The position numbers and the translations under genes were made by a program. This document shows, piece after piece, positions 17,167 to 25,958 of a stretch of 64,000 nucleotides of DNA; the stretch's first letter is position 1, and every line of letters begins with the position of its first letter. This stretch comes from Kibdelosporangium philippinense. Lineage in GTDB: Bacteria; Actinomycetota; Actinomycetes; Mycobacteriales; Pseudonocardiaceae. The stretch lies in contig NZ_JAJVCN010000004.1 in assembly GCF_021390435.2 (NCBI RefSeq), forward strand, positions 910,501 through 974,500. Direction: 5' to 3'. The notes beneath the pieces were generated by a model. That model was not told the origin of the DNA, made no database searches, and saw only the letters and a program-made list of their open reading frames with translations.

Positions 17167-17831
17167 TCATGCCATTCGACCGGCTCGTCGGTGAGTGGAC
17201 CAACATCTGGAACGGCAACCTCGCGCTGATCGACAGCGCGATCCACCCCGACTTCATCGCGCACGCCGCCCCGCTCACCGGCGGACCGGCCACGACCACC
17301 GAAGGCAGGGACCACCTGCGTACGTGGGTCAGCGCGAACCACACCGCGATGGACGACCTGCGGTTCACCACACATGTCGGCCCGTTCGTGGACGACCCGT
17401 TCATCGTCCTGCGGTGGCACGCACAAGGCCGCGAGATCGAGTTCTACGGCACCGACATCCTCAGGGTGGTCGACGGCAAGATCGCGGAGTACTGGGTGAA
17501 CTCGGACAGCCTGTGGTTCGCACAGCAGATGGGCATCGGTCGTGCCAGGGCTCAGAAACAGCCGTGCGGCAACCTCTTTGGACGTCTGGCCAGTGGCTAC
17601 GAGCCGCGCGATGTGCATCTCCTGGACGGTGAGTTCGTCGAGGGTGTTCGCCGATCGGTTCCGCGCTTGTGCGCCCGTCGCGCGCAGTTCGTCCGCGGCA
17701 CGGCGGGCGAAGGCGTCCATCCCGATGGTGGAGAACATCTCGTGCGCAGTACGGAGTTGGTTGCGGGCGTCAGCCTTCGATTCTGGCGCCGCAGCCATTC
17801 TCCGTACAGCAAGTGCGCTCTGGCTCGGTAG
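17163..17831 (+). CDS. SnoaL-like protein with foreign C-terminal extension
   Basis: Residues 1 to about 125 are an NTF2/SnoaL-fold domain (LVGEWTNIWNGNLALIDSAIHPDF; FYGTDILRVVDGKIAEYWVNSD; FAQQMGI), a full-length domain. The remaining 95 residues are an antisense reading of the LuxR pseudogene on the other strand. The fusion point is near 17530-17545, where a deletion appears to have joined the two genes and removed the normal stop. The protein may still fold as a SnoaL dimer, but the tail has no homologous meaning. Confidence 0.75.
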   Translation: MIMPFDRLVGEWTNIWNGNLALIDSAIHPDFIAHAAPLTGGPATTTEGRDHLRTWVSANHTAMDDLRFTTHVGPFVDDPFIVLRWHAQGREIEFYGTDILRVVDGKIAEYWVNSDSLWFAQQMGIGRARAQKQPCGNLFGRLASGYEPRDVHLLDGEFVEGVRRSVPRLCARRAQFVRGTAGEGVHPDGGEHLVRSTELVAGVSLRFWRRSHSPYSKCALAR

Positions 17832-20030
17832 GGCGGTGTATCGAGCAGGCCCAGAGCTTCCTGGTAGTCGTCCTCGTTTCCGGTGACCAGGCCGCGTGCG
17901 TACGCCTGGACACCAAGCGCCCACGGGGTACCGCTGGCCTGTGTCCGTTCGGTGAACGACTCCAGCTCGGCCGCGGCGATGTCGGCCGAGTCGCACCGGA
18001 TCGCGGCCTCGATCAACTCCGGCTGGGCGATTCCCGTGAGGAACAGATCGCCCGCGGCGACGGCCTTGCGTGCTTCGGCCAACGCCACCGGATAGTTGGC
18101 GAGGCCGTTGTTAAACACAGCCGCTGACCAGTGAATATTCGCTTCCAACTGGCCGAGCCCGCGTGCCGAGGCCACCGCGGACACGATCTCGATCAGCTCG
18201 GCTGCTTCCTCCTTGCGGCCACGCAGCGCGGCGAGGTGCAGCCGGGAATAGGTCATCGACGGCACGCCCACCGCGTCCGCGATCGCTTCCTCCTCGGCGA
18301 TCGCGTCCGTCGCCGCGGCGACATCGCCGTCAGGACGTTCTGGACCGCCAGCTGGGCGAGTCCGAGCCGGAGCACGGTCGGCGACCCGGAGCTGCGGCCG
18401 GTTTTCATCAGCCACTCGACGATCGTGGCGTGCGCGTGCTCGTCCCAGAGTTCACCGGCGATCATCGTGGCCAGCGCGGGCCGCTGGGTCCATATCTCGC
18501 TGTCGGCAAGCACTTCCCGCAGCGCGGGGGCAGCGGTCTTGTGCCCGGACGTGGTCAGCTGGACCAAAGCGTCAAGGATGTCGCCAGCGGGCGCGGCGGA
18601 GCGGGCCGCGTCGAGCACGGTGTCCATCACGCCACTGCCCCGGCCGACGACCATCGCCATTTCCAGCGCGTCCGTCAAGCATCGGCGAGACCAGGCGGGG
18701 TCTATGTCCGCGAGCCGTTGGGCAGCGCGCAACATGAACTTGGGACCGTTGCTGTCGCGCATGAAGGAAACCTGACCACGCAACAGATCGACCTTTGCGT
18801 GCGTACGTTCGTCTCTGGGCTCCACGGTTGTCAGCAACGCGTCCGTGGCACCCGCGTCGAGTTTCGCTTGCGCGGCGGCGAGCGTCCGGTCGAGGCGTTT
18901 GTCATTGTCCGCGGATAGCGCGGCCGCGCGTTCCAGGAAGGCTGCGGCGGCAGCAACCCCGCCACGCCGCTACGCGAGCGCGCCCTCGACGCGGAGGCTT
19001 CCAGTTCCGTGGCGATGTCTTCGCTGGGCCCGGTGCCGGACTGGGAGCGATGCCAGGCTCGCCGGTCGGGATCCGTGTCCGGGTTGGTGACGTCGGCGAG
19101 CACCCGGTGCACGGTGTGCAACTGGCCTGGTTGCGCGGCCCGATACACGGCGGATCGCGCCAGTGGATGGCAGAAGTGCACGCGGGTACCGAACTCGATC
19201 AGGCCAATAGCTTCCGCCGCGCCACCAGCCGTAGTGTCGATGCCGAGTTGCTTGGCGGCCATCCACAGCAGGTTCGGATCCCCGGTCGGATCCGCGCTCG
19301 CGAGGGTCAACAGGAGCCGGACCTCGTCGTCCAGGCTTTCCAACCTGGCCTGGAAGCTGCTTTCAATCCGGGTGGTGACCGTCGTGCTGTCCGGTGGCGC
19401 GAACCCACCCGCCTTCGGCAGCTCAAGCAGGGCCAACGGGTTGCCGCGTGCCTCGGCGACGATGCGCTCGCGTACCTGTTCGTCCAGGGTTGCCTTGAGC
19501 AACGCGCGCGCCTCGGCGTCCGGCAGGCCATTGAGAACCAGGCTGGGCAGTTCTTCCAGACCGTGCCGTGCCGTGAACACCATCGCCACAGGCTCGGACG
19601 CGATCCGTCGCGCGAGAAACGTGAGCGCTTTCGCCGACGCGTCATCCAGCCAATGCGCGTCGTCAACGAGGCACAACACAGGACGGTCCTTGGCGGCCTG
19701 ACCGAGCAGTTGCAACGTGGCCAGGCCAACCTGGAACAGCTCCGGCGTACCGGTCGCGAGCCCGAAGGCAACCCGCAGCGCATCCGGCAGATCCGCCCGA
19801 ACCGGCACGCAGAGCTGGTGCAAGGCGGCAAACGGGAGCTCAGACTCGAATTCTGAGCCGGATGCCTCGATCACGGTGAAGTCCGTTGCCGCCTGCCGAA
19901 CGTGGTCAAGCAGGGTGCTCTTGCCCATGCCCGGCTCACCGCGGAGCACGAGCACGCCGCCGCTGCCATCGCGCGCCGCGCTGAGCAGCTCGTCGAGCCG
20001 CCTGACCTCGTCCTGTCTCCCGACCAGCAT
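17531..20030 (-). pseudogene. LuxR-family (LAL-type) ATPase regulator, degraded
   Basis: Starts well at 20030 with the AAA domain (RGEPGMGKSTLLDHV Walker A; CLVDDAHWLDD Walker B). Three frameshifts follow: near 18950 after LEASASRA, near 18330, and near 17780 after YGEWLRRQNRR. The homologous reading passes through all three minus-strand frames. The C-terminal HTH (ELTVQEMHIARLVATG, KEVAARLFLSPGTTDAHL) is cut off at about 17531 where it meets the SnoaL gene. Intact LALs are about 900 aa. Non-functional. Confidence 0.85.
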
Positions 20031-20040
20031 GGCTCCGAAC

Positions 20041-20382
20041 CTACATGGGAACCTTGTCCAAGAACCCGTGCACGGTTTTGATCTTGCCGTCGGCGAGCAC
20101 GATCACGTCGAAGCCGACCACGATATCCCCAAGATCCCACGTGAACCGCGCGATGTCATGATGCCCGTCAACCGGCCCAAGGCTGAACGTCAGCCCAGCG
20201 AACTGCTGCTGAACCGCGCCAACCATCTGGTCGATCGCTGCCGGACCGCTCGCTGTGCCAAGGGGATCGGTATAGGTGGCGTCCGATGTGTACAGCTCCT
20301 CGATGAGATGCTTGCGCTTCACCGGGTCCGTCTCGTTCCAGCTGTCGATGTAGCGCTGTGCGGTGATTTCGTATTCGGTCAT
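20041..20382 (-). CDS. SnoaL-like / NTF2-fold protein
   Basis: A 113-aa single-domain NTF2-like protein: YIDSWNETDPVKRKHLIEELY, the TYTDPLG motif, and VLADGKIKTVHGFLD. Proteins of this type are cyclases, isomerases or hydrolases of small hydrophobic compounds. It lies 10 bp upstream of the LuxR pseudogene on the same strand, so it was probably in one transcript with it. No catalytic assignment is possible. Confidence 0.8.
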   Translation of the reverse strand: MTEYEITAQRYIDSWNETDPVKRKHLIEELYTSDATYTDPLGTASGPAAIDQMVGAVQQQFAGLTFSLGPVDGHHDIARFTWDLGDIVVGFDVIVLADGKIKTVHGFLDKVPM

Positions 20383-20504
20383 GACTTAAGCTTGTCCACC
20401 CTCAAGCGCATAGCGATTACGTCGGAGGTCATGCCCTCGGCTACCGTGTGTCCGGCTCAGCGGCTGAAAGTCCACAATGGACTCCAATGAAGCGAGGACA
20501 GCAC

Positions 20505-20981
20505 ATGCCCGAATTGCGGCGATTTTTCGCCGGTATTGGCAAGACCAAGGCGTTGGCGGCGATCGGCCGCCGCCTCGCGCCAGCCGACCGGTGGGTGCTG
20601 CGGGCCACCGGCGGAAGGTTCGGCGTGGGAACGCCAATCGGGCTCCGAACCTTACTGCTCACCACAATCGGCCGGTCAAGCGGCCAGAAGCGCGAAGTCC
20701 CCCTGCTGTACGTGGAACGTGACGGCAAGTACATCGTGATCGGCTCGAACTGGGGCGGCGAACGCCACCCCGCGTGGTCGTCGAACCTGCTCGCCAACCC
20801 GGGCGCGGTCATCGCGCTCCGAGGCAAGCGCTTGGCCGTCCATGGCCGGTTGCTGGATGGTGACGAGCGGCAGGAGATGTGGGACGCCGTCGCATCGTAC
20901 TGGCCCGCGTACAACAGCTATGCCGACCGGGCTGACCACCGCAAGATCAGGGTCTTCGTGCTCGAACCAGTTCCGAGGTAG
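20505..20981 (+). CDS. Deazaflavin (F420)-dependent nitroreductase-family protein
   Basis: A 158-aa DDN-like split beta-barrel protein: LLTTIGRSSGQKREVPLLYVERDGKYIVIGSNWG is the family signature (given here by its ends TTIGRSSG and IGSNWG), and HPAWSSNLLANP and YADRADHRKIRVFVLEP follow. Family enzymes use F420H2, an actinobacterial cofactor. Start 20505 has GAGGA 5 nt upstream; an ATG at 20487 is an alternative. Its stop touches the riboswitch. Confidence 0.85.
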   Translation: MPELRRFFAGIGKTKALAAIGRRLAPADRWVLRATGGRFGVGTPIGLRTLLLTTIGRSSGQKREVPLLYVERDGKYIVIGSNWGGERHPAWSSNLLANPGAVIALRGKRLAVHGRLLDGDERQEMWDAVASYWPAYNSYADRADHRKIRVFVLEPVPR

Positions 20982-21120
20982 GGTGTGCGCGCCGGTCCGC
21001 CCTGGGCCGGTTTCGTTCAGGCATCAGGAAGCCGGTGTGAGTCCGGCGCGGTCCCGCCACTGTGACCGTGACCTCGTCACGGAAGTCAGGAACTGACCTG
21101 TTCGGACGGCCCCAGCTGGG
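20982..21120 (+). promoter_or_regulatory. Cobalamin (B12) riboswitch
   Basis: The diagnostic B12-box elements are present in order: GGAAGCCGGTGTGAGTCCGG (about 21028-21047), GCGGTCCCGCCACTGTGACC (21047-21066) and GGAAGTCAGGAACTGACC (21081-21098). It lies in the leader of the B12-type transporter genes, so bound cobalamin should lower their expression. The 3' boundary is approximate. Confidence 0.93.
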
Positions 21121-21146
21121 ACGTGGACATCCCGGACGGAGTGGTG

Positions 21147-22088
21147 ATGGTGCGTGCACGGATAGTTCTGCTCACTGCGCTCGTGGCTCTCAGTGGCTGC
21201 GCGGAAAGCAAACCCGCCGCGACCGCAGAGGGGGTGACGATCGACAACTGTGGGACGCGGATCACGTTCGACGGCGTGCCACAGCGAGTGATTGGTTACT
21301 ACCAGCATCCGACCGAGATCATGGTCGCGTTGGGACTCCAGGACAAGATCGTCGGCACGGCCTACCCGGACAACGATCCGTTGCCGCGTTATGCCGATGT
21401 GTACACCGCGATTCCGAAGATCTCCGACAAGGACGCGTCCTTCGAGCAACTGCTCGCCAAGACGCCGGATCTGGTCTACGGCGGTTACGACAGCACTTTC
21501 GACGACAAGGAAGGCCGCTCGCGCGAGGCGTTCACCAAGGCCGGGATCAAGACCTATCTCAGCCGCGAGGCATGCAACGACCGTGCGGTCACAATGGACG
21601 ATGTGTGGGAGGAATTCCGCACGGTTGGACGGATCTTCCAGATCCCGGAGCGCGCCGAAGCAGTGATCACCGAGCTGAAGGCGACCGTCACCAAGACGAC
21701 AACACGGCTCAACGGTGTCCAGCCGGTGAAGGTCTTCGTGTTCGACAGTGGCGAAGCGACCGCGTTCACTTCTGGCGGAACGGGAATCGGCAACGAGGTC
21801 ATCAAGCTCGCCGGTGGACAGAACGTCTTCGCCGATACCCAGAAGGACTGGGCCGATGTCTCGTGGGAGCAAGTGTTGCAGCGGTCACCTGACGTGATCG
21901 TCATCTACGACTACTTCGGCACACCGGCCGTGGACAAGAAAATCGAGTTCCTGCTCGGCAAACCGGAGCTGGCCTCGGTGCCCGCGATCAAGAACCGCAA
22001 GTTCTCGACGTTGACGTTGCAGGACACGGTTCTCGGCGTCCGCGCGCCCTACGCGGTCGAAAGCCTCGCCAAGCAGTTGCACCCATGA
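21147..22088 (+). CDS. btuF: Cobalamin-type ABC transporter substrate-binding lipoprotein
   Basis: A 313-aa TroA-type binding protein with signal peptide and lipobox LSGC. The clamshell motifs RVIGYYQHPTEIMVALGL and IVIYDYFGTPAVDKKIEFLL match the BtuF/FecB class (PF01497). ATG 21147 follows GGAG; an in-frame upstream ATG at 21123 is less likely. The B12 riboswitch directly upstream argues for cobalamin or cobinamide over siderophore as ligand. Confidence 0.88.
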   Translation: MVRARIVLLTALVALSGCAESKPAATAEGVTIDNCGTRITFDGVPQRVIGYYQHPTEIMVALGLQDKIVGTAYPDNDPLPRYADVYTAIPKISDKDASFEQLLAKTPDLVYGGYDSTFDDKEGRSREAFTKAGIKTYLSREACNDRAVTMDDVWEEFRTVGRIFQIPERAEAVITELKATVTKTTTRLNGVQPVKVFVFDSGEATAFTSGGTGIGNEVIKLAGGQNVFADTQKDWADVSWEQVLQRSPDVIVIYDYFGTPAVDKKIEFLLGKPELASVPAIKNRKFSTLTLQDTVLGVRAPYAVESLAKQLHP

Positions 22089-23116
22089 AACTCTCCTACC
22101 CGGCCGCGATGGCAGGGCTGACCCTGATCCTACTTGCTTCGATGGTCGCTGGAGTCGGGATTGGATCGATCGCGATCGCGCCAATGGACGTGATCACCGC
22201 TGTGCTGCACAAGATCATGCCGGATCTCGTCACGCCGACAGGACCGGCGTACGTCGACGCGGTCATCACCAACACTCGTGGGCCGCGGGTGATCCTGGGC
22301 GCGATCGTCGGCGCGGGACTGGCCACTGTGGGCATGGTACTGCAGGCGCTCGTGCGTAATCCCCTTGCGGATCTCTACCTTCTCGGGATTTCGTCCGGCG
22401 CGTCGGTTGGTGCTGTGGCGTCCATCCTGACGGGATTCGCTTTGTTCGGCGCGGCTTCGACCTCGGTGGCAGCTTTCATTGGGGCGATGGCGGCACTTCT
22501 GGTCGTGTACTTCGTCGCGCGAGCCGGTGGACGCCTCACGACCGTCGGGCTCGTGCTCGCGGGCGTCGCGGTGGCGTACGTGCTGTCCGCTGTGACGAGC
22601 CTGATGCTTCTGGTTGCCGACAACGCACAGCACGCTCGGCAGATTCTGAGCTGGCTGATCGGTGCACTAGGTGGCGCGACTTGGTCGCTGTGGGTTCCGC
22701 TGGTGGCTGTTGTCGTCGGCCTTGTCATCCTGATGGCGAACGCCCGTGCGCTCAATCTCCTGTACGCGGGCGAGGATGCCGCGATCTCGATGGGACTGGA
22801 CGTACCCAGGTTCCGGATCACTATGTTCGTCATCACGTCCTTGCTGACGGGGTTGCTGGTCGCGGTCAGCGGGCCGATCGGCTTCGTCGGGCTGATCCTG
22901 CCGCACGCCGTACGTTTGGTCGTGGGCAGCGACCACCGCCGAGCACTTCCCGCAGCGGCGTTGGCGGGAGCCTCTTTCCTTGTGCTCGCGGATATCGCCG
23001 CGCGGACTTTGGCTTCACCGATGGAGATCCCGGTCGGCGTCTTCACGGCGTTGTGCGGTGGCCCGTTCTTCCTGTGGATGGTTCGACGCCAGACTTGGCG
23101 AGGGGCGAAGGCATGA
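22085..23116 (+). CDS. btuC: Cobalamin-type ABC transporter permease
   Basis: A 343-aa FecCD-family permease with about ten transmembrane helices; NPLADLYLLGISSGASVGA and SGPIGFVGLILPHAVRL are the family signature regions. It overlaps btuF by 4 nt and the ATPase by 4 nt. It is a homodimeric channel for the binding-protein cargo. Confidence 0.9.
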   Translation: MKLSYPAAMAGLTLILLASMVAGVGIGSIAIAPMDVITAVLHKIMPDLVTPTGPAYVDAVITNTRGPRVILGAIVGAGLATVGMVLQALVRNPLADLYLLGISSGASVGAVASILTGFALFGAASTSVAAFIGAMAALLVVYFVARAGGRLTTVGLVLAGVAVAYVLSAVTSLMLLVADNAQHARQILSWLIGALGGATWSLWVPLVAVVVGLVILMANARALNLLYAGEDAAISMGLDVPRFRITMFVITSLLTGLLVAVSGPIGFVGLILPHAVRLVVGSDHRRALPAAALAGASFLVLADIAARTLASPMEIPVGVFTALCGGPFFLWMVRRQTWRGAKA

Positions 23117-23898
23117 CCGCGCGCGTTGAGGTTTCCGGCGTCAGTGTGGAGCTCGGTGGCAGGCCCGTGCTGCGTGACGTCTCCCTGGACGCGAAGCCTG
23201 GGGAAGTGGTCGGTATCGTCGGCCCGAACGGCTCGGGAAAGTCCACTTTGCTGCGTGCGATGATCGGAATTCTCCAGCCGTCAGCAGGAAACGTCCGCAT
23301 CGACGGTCTCGATGTGTTGAAGACAAAGGCACGTGACCGCGCCCGGATACTCGCGGCCGTGTTGCAGGACGCGACCGGCGACTTCGATCTCACGGTGCAG
23401 GACGTGGTGATGATGGGTCGCGCCTGCTACAAGAAGGCTTTCGAACGGGACAACGATCGCGATAGGACAGTCGTGGCCGACGCCTTGGCCGCCGTCGACG
23501 CTGGCGACCTCAAAGACCGCCAATTCGCATTCCTGTCCGGCGGGGAACGGCAACGTGTACTCATCGCGCGTGCGATCGCGCAGCAGCCTCGGGTGCTGGT
23601 GATGGACGAGCCGACCAACCACCTCGACCTGCGGCACCAGTTCGATGCATTGGCACTGCCCAGAAAACTCGGGGTGACGGCCGTGATCGCGTTGCACGAT
23701 CTGAACCTTGCCGCTCACTACTGCGACCAGTTGCATTTACTGCACCACGGTTCGCAAGTCCGTTCAGGGACACCGGAAGAGGTTTTCGACTCGGCGACGC
23801 TGGCCGAGGTCTACGGTGTCGCTGGCGTTGTGACTTCGCATCCAGTCACCGGTCGTCCGCATATCATGCTTGATCCAGGTGAAACAATGAACAAGTGA
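23113..23898 (+). CDS. btuD: Cobalamin-type ABC transporter ATPase
   Basis: A 261-aa ATPase: Walker A GPNGSGKST, signature LSGGERQR, Walker B VLVMDEP with NHLD D-loop, and H-loop ALHDLN. The ATG overlaps the permease stop (ATGA). The TGA stop at 23896-23898 overlaps a GTG that was the original start codon of the downstream HAD gene before the IS inserted. Confidence 0.9.
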   Translation: MTARVEVSGVSVELGGRPVLRDVSLDAKPGEVVGIVGPNGSGKSTLLRAMIGILQPSAGNVRIDGLDVLKTKARDRARILAAVLQDATGDFDLTVQDVVMMGRACYKKAFERDNDRDRTVVADALAAVDAGDLKDRQFAFLSGGERQRVLIARAIAQQPRVLVMDEPTNHLDLRHQFDALALPRKLGVTAVIALHDLNLAAHYCDQLHLLHHGSQVRSGTPEEVFDSATLAEVYGVAGVVTSHPVTGRPHIMLDPGETMNK

Positions 23899-23987
23899 CT
23901 ACAGATCATGAAAGGCCAGGGTTGATCTTGTCCTTGGGCGGCGTGTCCTCCCGGATCCTGATCGATTCATGATCTACGCAGGGATGG

Positions 23988-24479
23988 ATGAGGTACGCGG
24001 ATGGAGGTGGCCTTTCCGAGCGGGGCAGGGCCACACGCGAAGCTGTCCGGTTGCAGGCGGCCCAATGGTTCGCCCAGGACGTGCCGGCCGCCGAGATCGC
24101 CCGCAGACTGCGGGTATCCACCAACGCGGTCTATACCTGGCGGCGTCGATGGCGTGCCGAGGGTGAGGCAGGGCTGGCGTCGAAGGGACCGGGCGGATCG
24201 TCCTGCCGGCTGGACCAGCCACGACTGGACAGGCTGGCCCAGGCTGTGGAACAAGGCCCAGCCGTGCATGGGTTCGGCGAGGATCAGCGCTGGACCCTGG
24301 CTCGGGTCGCCGATCTGATCGCCCGGCTGTTTCACACCCGCTACACGCTGCGCGGGGTGTCGTATCTGCTGCACCGCATGGGGTTCTCGCCACAAGTACC
24401 CGCCCACCGCGCGATCGAGCGCGACGAGCAGGCGATCGCCACCTGGCGGCGGGAGGTATGGCCGGCGGGAAAACGGTAG
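23988..24479 (+). CDS. IS630 transposase, N-terminal frame (orfA)
   Basis: A 163-aa DNA-binding portion with helix-turn-helix (ARRLRVSTNAVYTWRRRW) and a second winged-helix-like region (RYTLRGVSYLLHRMGFSPQ) typical of IS630. It stops at TAG 24477-24479. Just before the stop, GGGAAAA (24467-24473) lies in the frame G GGA AAA, a canonical -1 slippery heptamer, so a fraction of ribosomes should continue into orfB. Confidence 0.9.
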   Translation: MRYADGGGLSERGRATREAVRLQAAQWFAQDVPAAEIARRLRVSTNAVYTWRRRWRAEGEAGLASKGPGGSSCRLDQPRLDRLAQAVEQGPAVHGFGEDQRWTLARVADLIARLFHTRYTLRGVSYLLHRMGFSPQVPAHRAIERDEQAIATWRREVWPAGKR

Positions 24480-25063
24480 CGGCGCAGCAAGGTGCTTGGC
24501 TGTGTTTCGAGGACGAGGCCGGGCAAACGCTGCGCCCGCCGAAAGCCCGCACCTGGGGCCGCCGGGGCCAGACACCACAGATCCCGGTGTCGGGCAAGGG
24601 TTCGGGCCGGGTATCGGTCGCCGGGCTGGTATGCGTCCGGCCCGGGCACCGGCCCCGGTTGATCTACCGTGTCCGGACCCACCGCGGCCGCAAGGGGGAA
24701 CGGCGCAGCTTCGCCGAAACCGACTACGCCGCCCTGCTGGACGCCGCACACCAGCAGCTCGGCGCCCGGATTGTGTTGATCTGGGACAACCTCAACACGC
24801 ACACCAGTCACGCGATGCGCAAACTGGTCGCGGCCCGCGACTGGCTACACGTGATCCAACTCCCGCCCTACACCCCGGACCTCAACCCGACCGAGCACGT
24901 GTGGTCCCACGTCAAACGCAACCTCGGAAACCTCATCGTGCACGGCATCGACCAGCTCACCGCCATCGTGAAGAACCGACTCAAACGCATCCAGTACCGA
25001 CCCGGGCTGATCGACGCGTTCTTCGCCCACACCAGACTGAACCTCGAACCACAACCGCCGTAA
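24458..25063 (+). CDS. IS630 transposase, DDE catalytic frame (orfB)
   Basis: The catalytic half, in the -1 frame relative to orfA and overlapping it by 22 nt. The DDE residues are visible: Asp/Glu of CFEDEAG, Asp of IWDNLNTHTS and Glu of DLNPTEHVW. It probably is made only as an orfA-orfB fusion through the slippery site at 24467-24473, giving about 360 residues. The frame is complete, so the element may be active. Confidence 0.9.
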   Translation: MAGGKTVAAQQGAWLCFEDEAGQTLRPPKARTWGRRGQTPQIPVSGKGSGRVSVAGLVCVRPGHRPRLIYRVRTHRGRKGERRSFAETDYAALLDAAHQQLGARIVLIWDNLNTHTSHAMRKLVAARDWLHVIQLPPYTPDLNPTEHVWSHVKRNLGNLIVHGIDQLTAIVKNRLKRIQYRPGLIDAFFAHTRLNLEPQPP

Positions 25064-25093
25064 TCCTGGCCTTTCAAGATCTGTAAGCCACTG

Positions 25094-25873
25094 TTGGTAG
25101 CGACCGATTTGGATGGCACGGTAGTCCGTTCTGACGGAACCATCTCAAGCCGCACGGTGGCGGCGTTCGCGAAGGTGGAACAGGCTGGGGCAGAGTTCGT
25201 CGCGGTCACCGGGCGCCCACCGCGACTGATGGACGAAGTCGCGGAAGCCTTCGGCAACCGGGGTATCGCGATCTGTTCCAACGGCGCTTACCTGTACGAC
25301 ATGCACACCAGGCAGGTCGTCGCCGAATACACCATCACCGCAGCCGACTTGGTCGACGCGGTCGGCAAACTGCGCGCGGCGATCCCGGATATCGGAATCG
25401 CCGTGGAACACGCGACTTCACTGGCGGCGGACGCGCTTTACGAGCCCTGGGACTGGGATCGAGGCGTCACGATCGAACGACTCGAAGACGCCGCGTTGTT
25501 GAGCCGCCCAGGGCCGAAGCTGCTGGCCCGGCATCCCGCGATGTCCAACGACGAACTACTCACCATCGCGGCACCGATACTCGCCGGTCTCGTAAACGTC
25601 TACCATTCCAACGGTTTGCGCCTGATCGAAGCAACCGCGCTGGGCGTCAGCAAAGCGGCCGCACTGGCAGATCTGGCTTTGCACAAAGGCATCGACCAGG
25701 CTGACGTGATCGCATTCGGCGACATGCCCAACGATCTGCCGATGCTCGAATGGGCCGGAACGGCATATGGAGTCGCCAACGCCCACCCGGACGTGCTGGC
25801 CATTGTGGACCATGTGATCGGCGGCAACGAAGATGACGGTGTCGCCGAGGTCCTCGAAGCCCTCTATAGCTAA
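25094..25873 (+). CDS. HAD-superfamily (Cof-type) phosphatase, start codon lost to IS
   Basis: A Cof-like HAD hydrolase: motif I VATDLDGT at the N-terminus, motif II TGRPPR, motif III Lys in LGVSKAAAL and motif IV FGDMPNDLPML. Family members dephosphorylate sugar or cofactor phosphates. The IS630 copy inserted two codons after a GTG start that overlapped btuD (GTG ACT A | AG CCA CTG). Without the element the frame reads M-T-K-P-L-L-V-A-T-D, a normal HAD N-terminus. Now only TTG 25094 or CTG 25091 remain, so translation must be poor or rely on a non-standard start. It was once the fourth gene of the riboswitch operon. Confidence 0.85.
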   Translation: MVATDLDGTVVRSDGTISSRTVAAFAKVEQAGAEFVAVTGRPPRLMDEVAEAFGNRGIAICSNGAYLYDMHTRQVVAEYTITAADLVDAVGKLRAAIPDIGIAVEHATSLAADALYEPWDWDRGVTIERLEDAALLSRPGPKLLARHPAMSNDELLTIAAPILAGLVNVYHSNGLRLIEATALGVSKAAALADLALHKGIDQADVIAFGDMPNDLPMLEWAGTAYGVANAHPDVLAIVDHVIGGNEDDGVAEVLEALYS

Positions 25874-25902
25874 CGGGCCAACCCCCTCGGAGCTGGCCCG
25901 TT
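25872..25902. terminator. Hairpin terminator between convergent genes
   Basis: Arms AACGGGCCA and TGGCCCGTT, 9 bp perfect, separated by a 13-nt loop. It overlaps the TAA of the HAD gene and faces the chitosanase gene end at 25959. Confidence 0.75.
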
Positions 25903-25956
25903 GTGCCGTGACGGCCACTATCGCGACGTCAGACGCCGGAAAAGTGGCCCTCACGC
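25903..25956 (+). repeat. Intergenic repeat, GTGCCGTGA family, diverged copy
   Basis: Begins GTGCCGTGACGGCCAC and contains TCGCGACGTCAGACGCC, related to the 28-bp repeat at 5929 and 35043. The outer part is also an inverted repeat (CGTGACGGCCACT against AGTGGCCCTCACG, one mismatch), so it may fold into a hairpin. Confidence 0.65.
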
Positions 25957-25958
25957 GT

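Larger units (their letters stand above)
23902..25083 (+). mobile_element. IS630-family insertion sequence
   Basis: 1182 bp bounded by 22-bp imperfect inverted ends (left CAGATCATGAAAGGCCAGG, right end on the complementary strand CAGATCTTGAAAGGCCAGG). It is flanked by a TA duplication at 23900-23901 and 25084-25085, the standard IS630/Tc1-mariner target. It carries two overlapping transposase frames. Removing the element and one TA restores an overlapping gene junction (see the HAD gene). Confidence 0.93.

Noticed and set aside
22681..23112. N-terminal extension of the cobalamin ATPase
   Set aside because: Shadow of the permease gene; ATG 23113 overlaps its stop as usual for such operons.
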